From: CAYNLK01 sp964398055
GTDB lineage: Bacteria > Chloroflexota > Anaerolineae > 4572-78 > J111
Direction: 5' to 3'
NCBI GenBank assembly: GCA_964398055.1
Contig: CAYNLK010000040.1
Span: 1-56,346, forward strand
DNA length: 56,346 nucleotides
The notes under the pieces are model-generated. The model saw only the letters and a program-made list of their open reading frames with translations. It did not search any database and was not told where the DNA came from. Positions 1 to 8,137 of the stretch are shown here, in pieces (position 1 is the first letter of the stretch; every line of letters begins with the position of its first letter). A program made the translations under genes and the position numbers.

Positions 1-395
1 CTGGTTCAGCTCTATTCAGTTTGGCTCACTTCCGTTGGAATGGCGGTGGCCGGGCCGGGCCAAACCCCGGCCAGATCCGTCAGAGCAACCTTCAATGACC
101 AAAGTCGACTTTAGGACAGCACTCATACTGCCCTTCCATACCCCCTATGACCGTTGGGTTGGCCCAGGCTGGAATACAACACATCCCCAAAATAGCCGGT
201 TTTTTGAGAAACGTCTTGAAGAAATTGATGACTCGGACCGGTCATGACCATTTTGGTGATAGATATCACTGGCAATTATTGAGTTTTTGCGGTAAACTAA
301 AGAGGCGGTGTTAAACTCAAGGGATCGGTTTGGTCTATTGTCCCGTAAGTCTTATGGATCCTAATCAAAAAAAGAAGTTAAGTAGGAGGACTATT
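1..395. other. Intergenic stretch at window edge
   Basis: No convincing gene is seen here. A 70-codon open frame at 35-247 has no ribosome binding site and no recognisable composition or domain. The last bases carry the AGGAGGA ribosome binding site (384-390) of the next gene. Confidence 0.5.
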
Positions 396-983
396 ATGGA
401 TGCTTTAACTCAACAACTGCTGCAACAATTATCCGGGGATGGCTTAGCCCAAATTAGCCGACAAATTGGGGCAGATGAACAGGCTACCGGCTCGGCGTTG
501 TCGGCGGCAATGCCCCTGCTCGTAGCGGCCCTGGCCAACAATGCTTCCAAACCTGCTGGGGCGCAGGCGCTCCAGCAGGCCCTGGCCAAAGATCACGATG
601 GTTCAATCTTTAACGATCTGCCAGGCTTTCTTAGTAATCCCCAGGCGGCCAATGGGGTTGGGATTCTGGGCCACATTTTTGGCGGTCAGCAGACCGGGGT
701 CACGCAAGGGCTGGCCCAGGGCACTGGCTTGAATAGCGACCAGGTTGGGCAACTGCTGCAAATTGCTGCGCCGCTGTTGATGGGCGCGCTGGGACAACAG
801 CAGCAGCAACAGGGCTTCGACACGAATGCCCTGTCGGCTTTTCTGGGTGGTCAACAACAGCTGGCCCAACAATCAAATCCAGGTGTAATGAGCATATTGA
901 ACAACTTGTTGGATATGGATCGTGATGGTTCGGCTTTGGACGATATTTTGGGTATGGTGGGTAAGCTGTTTGGGAGGCGATAA
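396..983 (+). CDS. DUF937 (YidB-like) family protein
   Basis: Soluble protein of 195 residues, rich in Gln, Ala and Gly, with no signal peptide. Two similar helical segments each contain a PLL-(V/M)-AL core (around residues 30 and 130), as expected for DUF937. The C-terminus holds an Asp-rich loop (DMDRDGSALDD) that resembles a calcium-binding EF-hand/dockerin loop and is common in this family. I chose ATG 396 because AGGAGGA ends 5 nt upstream; an in-frame GTG at 330 has no such site. The molecular function of DUF937 is not established. The gene stands alone, 76 bp before the kinase-like gene. Confidence 0.75.
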   Translation: MDALTQQLLQQLSGDGLAQISRQIGADEQATGSALSAAMPLLVAALANNASKPAGAQALQQALAKDHDGSIFNDLPGFLSNPQAANGVGILGHIFGGQQTGVTQGLAQGTGLNSDQVGQLLQIAAPLLMGALGQQQQQQGFDTNALSAFLGGQQQLAQQSNPGVMSILNNLLDMDRDGSALDDILGMVGKLFGRR

Positions 984-1059
984 TCCTTCAGGGTAAAAAT
1001 GTATGTGGGGTTGGTTATTGTTCAATCGATAGTGTTTAAGCGGAACGAGTGCTGACATC

Positions 1060-1648
1060 TTGAGCGCCATTACAATTTCCCGGCAAATGGGCAGTCAAGG
1101 CGATGAGCTAGCCGTGCAGGTGGCCCAACACCTCGGTTGGCGGCGGGTCGATCGTGAGCTTATCAACACCGCGGCCAAAGCGGCCGGCGCGCCCCAGGTG
1201 GCTCTGGCCGAGATCGACGAGCTTGGTTTACTTGACCTCCGGCCTACAACCGCAGAACGGCAAGCCTATCAAAGCTACATCGAACGGTTCATTCGTGAAT
1301 TGGCGGCTGAGGGCGACGTTATCATTGTGGGTCGGGGTGGGCAAGTTGTGCTGCGCGACCGGCCTGACGTGTTTCACCTNNNNNNNNNNCGAACAGCGAG
1401 TCACCTGGCTACAACAGCAAAAGAACCTCTCCATGGAGGCCGCGCGCGCCTGTCTGGAACAAAGCAATCGAAGCCGCACCCGTTACGTGTGGCAAAATTA
1501 CGGTGCCCACCTGGATGACCCCACTCTGTACCACGTCATCATCAACACCGGCCTGTTAGGTTTGCCCCAGGCTGTGAACCTGGTGGTGCAGGCGTTCCGG
1601 ACGTGGGTTGGGCACCAGTCAAACCGCAACGCTCAAACCAATATTTAG
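1060..1648 (+). CDS. Cytidylate kinase-like family protein (interrupted by an assembly gap)
   Basis: The N-terminus (ITISRQMGSQGDELA) matches the P-loop region of the cytidylate-kinase-like family, whose usual form is ISRQYGSGGREIA. It continues with an RVDRELI segment and a core strand (VIIVGRGGQVVL). Ten Ns at 1380-1389 interrupt the gene. The frame before the gap (from TTG 1060) and the frame after it (ending TAG 1646-1648) differ, so the true gap length is not 10. After the gap, SMEAARACLEQSNRSRTRY and DDPTLYHVIINTG are typical of the C-terminal half of the family. The likely activity is nucleoside monophosphate kinase or a derivative of it; the substrate cannot be read from sequence. Confidence 0.75.
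1380..1389. other. Assembly gap (10 N)
   Basis: Ten undetermined bases inside the cytidylate-kinase-like gene. The reading frame changes across them, so the number of missing bases is not a multiple that keeps frame with ten. Confidence 0.99.
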
Positions 1649-1678
1649 GCTTCAGCTTAACCCAAACAGACCAAGGCT

Positions 1679-2068
1679 ATGACCGAAGACGATAAATCCC
1701 AACCAGAAGTAGTCTTCGCCCATCCAAGCGAAGCGCAGTTTGCCCGCATCCTGGACTTCTACCAAATTCCTTGGCAGTATGAGCCAACCACCTTTGAGTT
1801 ACGCTGGGATGAGGCGGGCAACGTTGTGGAAGCTTTCAGTCCCGACTTCTACCTGCCGGAGCAAGACCTGTACATCGAGTTGACGACAATGGAGCAAAGG
1901 CTCATCACCAAAAAGCATCGCAAGTTGCGCCGGCTTTGCCAGCTCTACCCTGAGGTAAACATCAAATTACTAAATCGCTCCGATTTTAAGGCGATGATGC
2001 ACAAATATGGGCTGGATGATCATGATGAACTCATCGGCCAACACTCCCAAACCCCAAAGTCTGAATAG
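1679..2068 (+). CDS. Hypothetical protein with PD-(D/E)XK-like fold signature
   Basis: A 129-residue soluble protein. The pattern WQYEP...F, then FSPDFYLP, then LYIELTT resembles the core of PD-(D/E)XK-fold proteins (Glu, then PD, then E-x-K). The third motif reads ELT rather than ExK, so catalysis is doubtful unless the later basic cluster (ITKKHRKLRRL) supplies the lysine. It lies 12 bp upstream of hpt in the same direction and is probably cotranscribed and translationally close-coupled. From memory, a related segment occurs next to or fused with hpt in other Chloroflexota, but I cannot verify that here. A role connected to purine salvage is inference only. Confidence 0.6.
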   Translation: MTEDDKSQPEVVFAHPSEAQFARILDFYQIPWQYEPTTFELRWDEAGNVVEAFSPDFYLPEQDLYIELTTMEQRLITKKHRKLRRLCQLYPEVNIKLLNRSDFKAMMHKYGLDDHDELIGQHSQTPKSE

Positions 2069-2080
2069 AGGAAAATTGCT

Positions 2081-2641
2081 GTGTCCGCTCCTACACCCTG
2101 GCCCGGAGACATCGGCCCAATATTCCTGACCGAAACACAAATTCAGCACCGCGTTGCTGAGTTGGGCGCCCAAATAAGTCGCGACTACGCCGGTAAGGAT
2201 TTAGTAGTCATCGGTATTCTCAAAGGCGTCGTTTTCTTCATAGCCGATTTATTGCGGGCCATCACCATACCGGTAACGCTTGACTTCCTGGCCATCTCTC
2301 GCTACGGTCCAACCGAAAAGACCCATGGCGTTGTCAACCTGACCAAAGACCTCAGTGAACCGCTGGCGGGTCGGCACGTTCTTTTTATCGAAGACATCAT
2401 TGACTCCGGTTTCACCACTCATTTTATTATGCGCACCCTGCGCTTGCGTGAACCCGCCAGTCTAAACATCTGCATCTTACTGAACCGCACCCGTCGTCGC
2501 ATTATCGATATTAGCCCCGCCTATGTTGGCTTCGAGATTCCGGACTATTATTTGGTTGGTTACGGCCTTGATTTTAAGGAGCAATACCGCAATCTCCCTT
2601 ATATCGTCAAATTTAACCCGGCTCAGGCAGGCCAGGATTAA
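2081..2641 (+). CDS. hpt: Hypoxanthine phosphoribosyltransferase
   Basis: Purine salvage enzyme that converts hypoxanthine or guanine plus PRPP to IMP or GMP; cytoplasmic. It has 186 residues, the usual length for the family. The PRPP loop is VLFIEDIIDSGFTT (about residues 104-117, canonical VxxVEDIxDTG). The flexible-loop segment AISRYGPTEKTHGVV and the C-terminal FEIPDYYLVGYGLDF, which contacts the base, are both present. The start is GTG 2081, preceded by GAGGA at 2069-2073. A hairpin just after the stop can end the transcript. Confidence 0.93.
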   Translation: MSAPTPWPGDIGPIFLTETQIQHRVAELGAQISRDYAGKDLVVIGILKGVVFFIADLLRAITIPVTLDFLAISRYGPTEKTHGVVNLTKDLSEPLAGRHVLFIEDIIDSGFTTHFIMRTLRLREPASLNICILLNRTRRRIIDISPAYVGFEIPDYYLVGYGLDFKEQYRNLPYIVKFNPAQAGQD

Positions 2642-2646
2642 CCAAC

Positions 2647-2944
2647 AAAAAAACCCTGGCCCGGAGACCAGGGTTCATTTCTTGATTTAAAAAGTTAGAG
2701 GGCCCCGAGTAACCTTCCGATATCCTCAAGTTTTTGAGTAGCTTACTTGCTTTCGGGTTGCCCCAAAAAGACCCCTTATTTAACTTTCAATCAATAGTTA
2801 AACTGATTGATTACTGGCTTCCCGGTATTACCTTTAGACCAGTTTACGGTTTACACCTGTTGCCAGGATGTTCCGCTTGTTAAATAGGGTTACTTTTCAG
2901 CTACCTTTACTCAAAGAATCTTCCAATTCCTTGGAACCCTCTAA
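2647..2944 (-). ncRNA. Free-standing structured RNA of unknown family
   Basis: There is no gene in 2642-3136 on either strand, yet the minus strand is clearly organised. A promoter (TTGACA-N17-TAACTT) places the start near 2943-2944. The first transcribed bases TTAGAGGG (2944-2937) pair exactly with CCCTCTAA (2702-2695), closing a body of about 250 nt, and the terminator follows. Inside are several hairpins capped by GNRA tetraloops: TTCCAA-GGAA-TTGGAA (2936-2921), CCTG-GCAA-CAGG and GGG-GCAA-CCC, plus an imperfect stem capped by GAAA. A long-range 8-bp helix TATTTAAC/GTTAAATA (2886-2879 with 2784-2777) is extended by CCC/GGG. TTTGAGTA and TACTCAAA could form a further long-range or pseudoknot contact. 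I saw no tmRNA, RNase P, 6S or SRP hallmarks. Confidence 0.7.
2652..2675. terminator. Bidirectional intrinsic terminator between hpt and the minus-strand RNA
   Basis: A perfect 8-bp stem (AACCCTGG at 2652-2659 with CCAGGGTT at 2668-2675) has an 8-nt loop. On the minus strand it is followed by a run of T (complement of the A-run at 2647-2653), a classical intrinsic terminator for the RNA transcribed from about 2944. On the plus strand the T-tract is weaker. Confidence 0.8.
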
Positions 2945-2949
2945 TACTT

Positions 2950-2978
2950 AAGTTACCATATTTATGGCGAGATGTCAA
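2950..2978 (-). promoter_or_regulatory. Promoter of the structured RNA
   Basis: A perfect -35 TTGACA (2978-2973) is followed by 17 nt and a -10-like TAACTT (2955-2950). The expected start falls at the first base pair of the closing stem of the RNA. Confidence 0.6.
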
Positions 2979-3136
2979 GATACAAACCTTAAAAATTTCT
3001 CTCCATCCAAAAACTTCACCCATAAGTCACCAGTCCCATAGATTGTTTGGCCTCGATAGCCCTACGAGCGACTCTCAGATGGAGCGGTCGCCGGGTGGCT
3101 GTTGGTCGAGGTTGTAAACCAAACCAGAATTTCACA

Positions 3137-4411
3137 TCACAGAGTTAGAACCCGGCCCCGCTTAATAACCCGCTCAACCAGATTGAACCCAAAATGATAG
3201 GCCAGATAGCGATAATCCGGCGCATTGACAATCAGCACGTCGGCCTGCTTGCCGCTCTCCAACGAACCCAGCCGCTCGCCCAGCCCGACGGCATAGGCGG
3301 CATTGATGGCGCCGGCGTTGAACGCCTCGGCCGGCAGCAGGCGCTGGTAGCGACAGGCGATGGCCATCACCAGCGGCAGCGATGGGCAGGGGGCCGAACC
3401 GGGATTGAGGTCGGTGGCCAGGGCCAGGGCTACCCCCGCTTCGACCATAGCCCGGGCCGGGGCAAAGTGACTGCTGCCCAGGTTGAAATTGACCGCCGGC
3501 AAAACCACTCCCACCGTTTCCGCTGCGGCCAGGGCCTGCACCTCCTCAGGCGGGGTCACGTCCAGGTGATCGGCCGAAACCGCGCCCAGCTCAACGGCCA
3601 GGGCGACTCCGCCCAGCGATTTGAACTCATCGGCGTGAATCTTGGCCGGCAGACCGAGTGACAGGCCCGCTTGCAGCACCCGCTGCGATTGCTCCCGGTC
3701 GAATACACCGGCCTCGCAAAAGACATCGCAGAAAAGTTTTGAGTTTTGATTTTTGAATTTTGAGTTTTGAGACCATTTGGCCGCGGCGGGCAGCATCTCC
3801 TCGATAACCAGGTCGATGTATTCGTTGGGGTGGTCCTGGTATTCCGGCGGCACAGCGTGGGCGCCGAGAAAAGTCGGGATCAGGTCGGCCGGGTGGCTGG
3901 CGTCGAGCGCGGCGATGGCCTGGAGCATTTTGAGTTCGCTGGCCGGATCCAGGCCGTAGCCGGTTTTGATCTCAATCGTGGTGGTGCCAAGAGCCAGCAT
4001 CGCGTCCAGCCGGGGGCGAGACTCGGCCACCAACTGCTCGACCGGGGCCGCCCGGGTGGCCCGCATCGTCCTGACAATGCCGCCGCCGGCTGCCATGATC
4101 TCCATATAACTGGCCCCCTTTATGCGCAGCTCGAACTCAGCGGCGCGGTCGCCGGCATAGACGGCGTGGGTATGCGGGTCGACAAAGCCGGGACAGACCA
4201 CCTTGCCGCCGGCCTCGATGGTTTGCCGGGCGGTGTAGTCGGCCAGCAGGTCGCTGCTGGTACCGACCGCCACAATCTCACCATCGGCCACGGCTATCGC
4301 TCCATCTTTGATCAGCCCAACGTCGGCCAGGGCCGCGCCCCGTTTGGGGCCGGTTGGGCTGGCGCAGGTGAGCAGTTGAGCAGCGGAATGAATGATCAGG
4401 TCGATATTCAT
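3137..4411 (-). CDS. hutI: Imidazolonepropionase
   Basis: Third step of histidine degradation: hydrolyses 4-imidazolone-5-propionate to N-formimino-L-glutamate. It is a metal-dependent amidohydrolase. Visible motifs are GFVDPHTHAVYAGDR (HxH metal ligands, early), KTGYGLD, HADEF (metal and catalytic region), and LATDLNPGSAPC. ATG 4411 (MNIDLIIHSA) fits the family start better than the longer open frame from 4438. An unusual feature is a 35-bp run of TTTTGA-N heptads at 3737-3771 inside the gene. It encodes a polar insert (SQNSKFKNQNSKL) before FCDVFCEAGVF and looks like a repeat that entered the gene without breaking it. It is the last gene of the hutU-fchA-ftcD-hutI cluster. Confidence 0.93.
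   Translation of the reverse strand: MNIDLIIHSAAQLLTCASPTGPKRGAALADVGLIKDGAIAVADGEIVAVGTSSDLLADYTARQTIEAGGKVVCPGFVDPHTHAVYAGDRAAEFELRIKGASYMEIMAAGGGIVRTMRATRAAPVEQLVAESRPRLDAMLALGTTTIEIKTGYGLDPASELKMLQAIAALDASHPADLIPTFLGAHAVPPEYQDHPNEYIDLVIEEMLPAAAKWSQNSKFKNQNSKLFCDVFCEAGVFDREQSQRVLQAGLSLGLPAKIHADEFKSLGGVALAVELGAVSADHLDVTPPEEVQALAAAETVGVVLPAVNFNLGSSHFAPARAMVEAGVALALATDLNPGSAPCPSLPLVMAIACRYQRLLPAEAFNAGAINAAYAVGLGERLGSLESGKQADVLIVNAPDYRYLAYHFGFNLVERVIKRGRVLTL
3737..3771. repeat. Heptanucleotide repeat inside hutI
   Basis: Five consecutive 7-mers of the form TTTTGA followed by G, T or A. They are translated in hutI as a polar low-complexity insert. They resemble the intergenic heptad repeats elsewhere in the window in period but not in sequence. 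Confidence 0.85.
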
Positions 4412-4441
4412 TTTGTTACCCCATATGTGGCGAAACAACGT

Positions 4442-4502
4442 GGTGCGTATTGCGTGGCGTCTATTTCAGCCATTTTACGCAATTCGCAGGACGAAATACG
4501 TT
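4442..4502. repeat. Heptad-phased repeat pair between hutI and ftcD
   Basis: Two stretches of 7-mers (GCGTATT-type, then ACGCAAT-type) are roughly complementary and separated by about 15 bp, so the transcript could fold into a hairpin. The block fills the short gap between ftcD and hutI. Confidence 0.55.
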
Positions 4503-5391
4503 ACCCCAACAAGGCAGACTCGATCACCTGGCTTACCGCAAAATCGTGAGCCTGGACATAATGTTTGACCACATCTTCGAGCGCGCCCAGCGGGATGGCC
4601 CCCACAATCTCGGTGCCGGCAATGCTAACGCCGTGGCAGGCCGCCTCGAGGCGGATTGTCTCCAGGACACGGGGTAGGGGCGTTTTGGTGTAGTTGGTCA
4701 GGTTCATCGACACCTGAACCAGGCCTTGCTCTGCCAGGGCCACGCCCATCGCTTTAACGTAGCGATAGCCGCCGCTGCTGTGACGCACGGCTTTGGCAAT
4801 CCGCTCGGCAATAGCCAGCTCGGTGGTGCGGAGATTCACGTTGAAGGCAATCAGGGGGAAACGTACCCCGGTCACCGTGGCCCCGGCTCTGGGGTTGAAC
4901 TCGGCCGGGCCTTCGTCCGGCGTCCAGGCCGGCTGTTTGAGCTTGTCCGGCAGAGCCTCGTACTGGCCCTGGCGAATGGTCGCCAGGTTGACTCGCTCCG
5001 GGCGGGTGGCCGCGTCCTCATAATAGTAGACCGGCACACCCTGTTGGCCCAGAAAGCGGCCGAACTGGCGGGCCACCTCAACTGCCTCGTCCGTTTCAAC
5101 GCCCCGAATCGGAATAAAGGGGACCACGTCGACCGCGCCCATACGGGGGTGAGAACCCTCATGCCGGCTCATATCGATCAGTGCCAGGGCTTTCAGCGCC
5201 ATTGCCTGGGTTGCTTCCAGCACGGCTGCCGGCTGGCCCAGGTAAGTCAACACCGAGCGATTGTGATCCGGGTCAGATGAGTAATTGAGCAGCTTCACTC
5301 CAGCCACCTGCCGGATTTGCTCAACCACCTGTTCTACTATTTCCAGGTTCCTGCCCTCGCTGATGTTCGGTACACATTCCAAAATCTTCAT
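4501..5391 (-). CDS. ftcD: Glutamate formimidoyltransferase
   Basis: Transfers the formimino group of N-formimino-L-glutamate (the hutI product) to tetrahydrofolate, giving 5-formimino-THF and glutamate. The 296 residues cover the N-terminal and middle FTCD domains: start MKILECVPNISEGR, then DPDHNRSVLTYLG and HEGSHPRMGAVDVVPFIP, which are hallmark active-site segments, then the substrate-binding domain GVRFPLIAFNVNL. The C-terminal cyclodeaminase domain of the bifunctional animal enzyme is absent and is encoded by the next gene upstream (5401-6021), 9 bp away. ATG 5391 matches the family start. Confidence 0.93.
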   Translation of the reverse strand: MKILECVPNISEGRNLEIVEQVVEQIRQVAGVKLLNYSSDPDHNRSVLTYLGQPAAVLEATQAMALKALALIDMSRHEGSHPRMGAVDVVPFIPIRGVETDEAVEVARQFGRFLGQQGVPVYYYEDAATRPERVNLATIRQGQYEALPDKLKQPAWTPDEGPAEFNPRAGATVTGVRFPLIAFNVNLRTTELAIAERIAKAVRHSSGGYRYVKAMGVALAEQGLVQVSMNLTNYTKTPLPRVLETIRLEAACHGVSIAGTEIVGAIPLGALEDVVKHYVQAHDFAVSQVIESALLG

Positions 5392-5400
5392 CGATTTACC

Positions 5401-6021
5401 TCATAGTTTCTGCTTGACCAACTTGTAAACCTCGTCTGCCAGCCCCAGTTTGGTCAGAATTTGTTCCAATTCAGCCTGCCGGGCGGCAACAAATGTTTCG
5501 TCCTTGATGGACGGCAGATTGATCAGCACGTTGAGGCTGGCGGCCTTCAGGCCGGCCTGGGCGCAGGCGGCCGCGGCTCCGGCATCGCTCAGCGCGTTCG
5601 GATTCCCTTTTTCGGCCACCAACCGGCTCAACTCGATCACCTGGGCGCAGGCCCGGGCTGTTGCCAGGGGCGCCAGGGTGGCCTGTTGGGTGGCGGACTG
5701 AATGGCGTCGCCGCGGGCAGCCTTCTCCTCGGTCGTCTCCTTCGGCAGCCGAAAAGCCGCCATCACCCGGTTGAAAGCTGCGCTATCTTCGATAACGAGC
5801 TGGTTCAGTTCGGCTCGCAGCGCTTCTGCTTGCACCAGCGCCTCCTGCAACTCTGCAGCGACTGCGGCAAATTTCTCTTTGCCAATGGTCAGGCGACAAA
5901 CCATACTGACCAGCGCCGCGCCCATCGCCCCAACCGCGGCGCCGGCGCTGCCGCCGCCGGGCGCCGGCGAGTCGCTGGCTAACTCGTCTAAAAACTGCTC
6001 CAATGTTGTTTCAATAGCCAT
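5401..6021 (-). CDS. fchA: Formimidoyltetrahydrofolate cyclodeaminase
   Basis: Converts 5-formimino-THF to 5,10-methenyl-THF and ammonia, feeding histidine carbon into the one-carbon pool. Helical protein of 206 residues from ATG 6021 (MAIETTLEQFLDELAS), preceded by GGAGAGAA at a good spacing; the longer open frame from 6099 lacks support. The family motif SPAPGGGSAGAAVGAMGAAL is at residues 18-37. Its close spacing with ftcD supports substrate hand-over between the two products. Confidence 0.9.
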   Translation of the reverse strand: MAIETTLEQFLDELASDSPAPGGGSAGAAVGAMGAALVSMVCRLTIGKEKFAAVAAELQEALVQAEALRAELNQLVIEDSAAFNRVMAAFRLPKETTEEKAARGDAIQSATQQATLAPLATARACAQVIELSRLVAEKGNPNALSDAGAAAACAQAGLKAASLNVLINLPSIKDETFVAARQAELEQILTKLGLADEVYKLVKQKL

Positions 6022-6105
6022 TGAGTTCTCTCCTTGACCAAAGACCACCGGCGGCAGCTCCTTGGGATTGAGCCTCAGCATGAAGCCGCCGACATACAAT
6101 CCTCA

Positions 6106-6147
6106 ACCTGCCACATATCACCTGCAACTTGCTACCTGACTACCTGT
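6106..6147. repeat. Heptad-phased repeat (ACCTGCN type)
   Basis: Six 7-mers related to ACCTGCC/ACTTGCT lie between hutU and fchA. The same heptad family recurs at 12143-12226 and, as its complement, at 40025-40073. Confidence 0.75.
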
Positions 6148-6167
6148 CGCTGCGCTTGCCTCTGGCT

Positions 6168-7817
6168 TTACTTGAGCATCGGAATCTTGAGCCGATGGGC
6201 TTTGGCAAACTCGATGGCCTCTGGGTAACCGGCGTCGGCATGGCGGGCGACCCCCATGCCGGGGTCGGTGGTCAACACTCGTTCCAGCCGGCGGGCGGCG
6301 GCGGCAGTGCCGTCGGCCACAATCACCTGGCCGGCGTGGATACTGTAGCCGATGCCCACGCCGCCGCCATGATGAATGCTAACCCAGGTGGCCCCGCCCA
6401 CGGCATTGATCAAGGCATTCAGCAGCGGCCAGTCGGCGATGGCGTCCGAGCCGTCGCGCATGCCCTCGGTTTCCCGGTTGGGACTGGCCACCGAGCCGCT
6501 GTCGAGGTGGTCCCGGCCAATCACCAGCGGGGCGCTGACTTGGCCGGAGGCGACCAGTTCGTTGAATTTAAGGCCGGCTTTGGCCCGCTCGCCGTAGCCC
6601 AGCCAGCAGATGCGGGCCGGCAAGCCCTGAAACTCTACCTGCTCCTGGGCCATGCGGAGCCAACGGGCCAAATGCTCGTTTTCGGGGAAGAGTTCCAGCA
6701 TGGCCTGATCGGTGGTAAAAATATCCTGCGGATCGCCGGAGAGAGCTACCCAGCGGAAAGGTCCCTGTCCCTGGCAAAAGAGCGGCCGGATGTAGGCCGG
6801 CACAAAGCCGGGGTAGCTAAAAGCATCTTTAACGCCGTAATCATAGGCGCGCTGGCGCAGGTTATTGCCGTAATCAAAGACGACGCTGCCTTTAGCCTGC
6901 CAGTCGAGCATGGCCTGCACATGCCGGGCCATTGAGGCCATCGACCGGCGCTGGTACTCAGCCGGGTCTCGCCGGCGCAGCTCGGCGGCCTGCTCCAGGG
7001 TCATGCCGGCCGGAATGTAGCCATAGAGCGGATCGTGGGCCGAGGTCTGGTCGGTGACCACGTCGGGCTGCACGCCGCGCTGCACCAGCTCCGGCAGCGC
7101 CTCGGCGGCGTTGGCAATTAGCCCCACCGACTTGGGTTCCGCTTTGGCCAACGCCTCCTCCACCCAGGTCATGGCCTCTTCCAGGTTATCGGTCATGGCG
7201 TCAAGCTGGCGCAAGGACAGCCGGCGCTCGGCCCGCCAGCGATCCACTTCGACAATCAGGCCCACCCCTTCATTCATGGTGATGGCCAGGGGTTGGGCCC
7301 CGCCCATCTCCCCCAGGCCGGCGGTCAGCACCAATTTGCCTTTGAGCGTGCCCCAACCGTGCTGCCGGGCCAGCGAGCCAAGAGTCTCATACGTCCCTTG
7401 CAGGATGCCCTGGGTGCCGATGTAAATCCAACTGCCGGCGGTCATCTGGCCGTACATAATCAGCCCTTCTCGTTCCCACTTGTCAAAATTTTCCTGGGTG
7501 GCCCAGGCCGGCACAATGTTGGAGTTGGCCAGCAGCACCCGCGGGGCGTCCTGGTGGGTGCTGAAGACCGCTACCGGTTTGCCGGACTGGATCAGCAACG
7601 TTTCGTCCGGCTCCAGGCGGCGCAGCGCCTCCAGGATTGCTTCAAAGCAGTCCCAATTGCGGGCGGCTTTGCCCCGTCCACCGTAAACAATCAAATTTTC
7701 GGGGTCGCCGGCTACCTGCGGGTCGAGGTTGTTTTGAAGCATCCGGTACGGCGCTTCGATCAGCCAATTTTTACAGGTCAACTGGGCGCCACGGGGGGCA
7801 CGGATGGTACGAGTCAT
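6168..7817 (-). CDS. hutU: Urocanate hydratase
   Basis: Second step of histidine degradation: hydrates urocanate to imidazolonepropionate using a tightly bound NAD+. It has 549 residues, the normal length. The N-terminus contains NNLDPQVAGDPENLIVYGGRGKAARNW, characteristic of urocanase, and QSGKPVAVF. Further on are TAGLGEMGGAQPLA (NAD-binding glycine-rich segment) and VSIHHGGGVGIGYSIHAG. ATG 7817 has GGAGG eight bases upstream. It heads the operon. No histidine ammonia-lyase (hutH) is present in this window, so the first step must be encoded elsewhere or urocanate is imported. Confidence 0.95.
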   Translation of the reverse strand: MTRTIRAPRGAQLTCKNWLIEAPYRMLQNNLDPQVAGDPENLIVYGGRGKAARNWDCFEAILEALRRLEPDETLLIQSGKPVAVFSTHQDAPRVLLANSNIVPAWATQENFDKWEREGLIMYGQMTAGSWIYIGTQGILQGTYETLGSLARQHGWGTLKGKLVLTAGLGEMGGAQPLAITMNEGVGLIVEVDRWRAERRLSLRQLDAMTDNLEEAMTWVEEALAKAEPKSVGLIANAAEALPELVQRGVQPDVVTDQTSAHDPLYGYIPAGMTLEQAAELRRRDPAEYQRRSMASMARHVQAMLDWQAKGSVVFDYGNNLRQRAYDYGVKDAFSYPGFVPAYIRPLFCQGQGPFRWVALSGDPQDIFTTDQAMLELFPENEHLARWLRMAQEQVEFQGLPARICWLGYGERAKAGLKFNELVASGQVSAPLVIGRDHLDSGSVASPNRETEGMRDGSDAIADWPLLNALINAVGGATWVSIHHGGGVGIGYSIHAGQVIVADGTAAAARRLERVLTTDPGMGVARHADAGYPEAIEFAKAHRLKIPMLK

Positions 7818-7844
7818 TGGGCTACCTCCACATTATCTCAAGAC

Positions 7845-7920
7845 TGGAGTCGCGCCTGAGCGAAGCCTCCTGTGGGACCAGGTGATCACGCCCCGGCGTC
7901 CGGCTAAAGCCTCGACTCCA
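7845..7920. repeat. Palindromic element in the hut leader
   Basis: TGGAGTCG (7845-7852) and CGACTCCA (7913-7920) bound a GC-rich 76-bp segment that would be transcribed in the hutU 5' leader. It may be a dispersed repeat or a leader hairpin. The sequence alone does not show regulation. Confidence 0.45.
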
Positions 7921-7953
7921 CCCCACTACCTTAATGACATTGATGTTGTCCTT

Positions 7954-7980
7954 ATTATAATCTGGTTACCATCTTGTCAA
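7954..7980 (-). promoter_or_regulatory. Probable promoter of the hut operon
   Basis: TTGACA (7980-7975) and TATAAT (7959-7954) both match consensus. The spacer is 15 bp, shorter than the usual 17. The leader to hutU would be about 130 nt. Confidence 0.5.
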
Positions 7981-7998
7981 AATGGCTCCATTGCTAAA

Positions 7999-8137
7999 GG
8001 GTCTGTCCAATTTTTTAGGTGACCGGCACTTCTAACTCATCTTGGCTTGGAATTGCCGTCAAATCGCCTTAATTTTGGCTTGGAAATTGTGGCGAAAGTG
8101 CCGGTCACCTTATTTACCTAAAATTCTGGACAGACCC
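7999..8137. mobile_element. MITE-like element, 139 bp
   Basis: The ends are an 11-bp perfect inverted repeat (GGGTCTGTCCA / TGGACAGACCC). Further in, a 15-bp perfect inverted repeat (AGGTGACCGGCACTT and its complement) reinforces the palindrome. It is flanked by ATTGCTAAA (7990-7998) and ATTGCTGAA (8138-8146), a 9-bp target duplication with one mismatch. There is no coding capacity. It sits exactly between the divergent hut and cdaA promoters. Confidence 0.7.

Noticed and set aside
35..247. 70-codon open frame at the window start
   Set aside because: No ribosome binding site, no domain, composition unlike neighbouring proteins.
2647..2944. The structured RNA as tmRNA, RNase P RNA, 6S or SRP RNA
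   Set aside because: No tRNA-like ends or tag frame, no GAGGAAAGTCC-type core, no single long rod, and no SRP Alu/S-domain motif were seen. A formal covariance scan was not possible.
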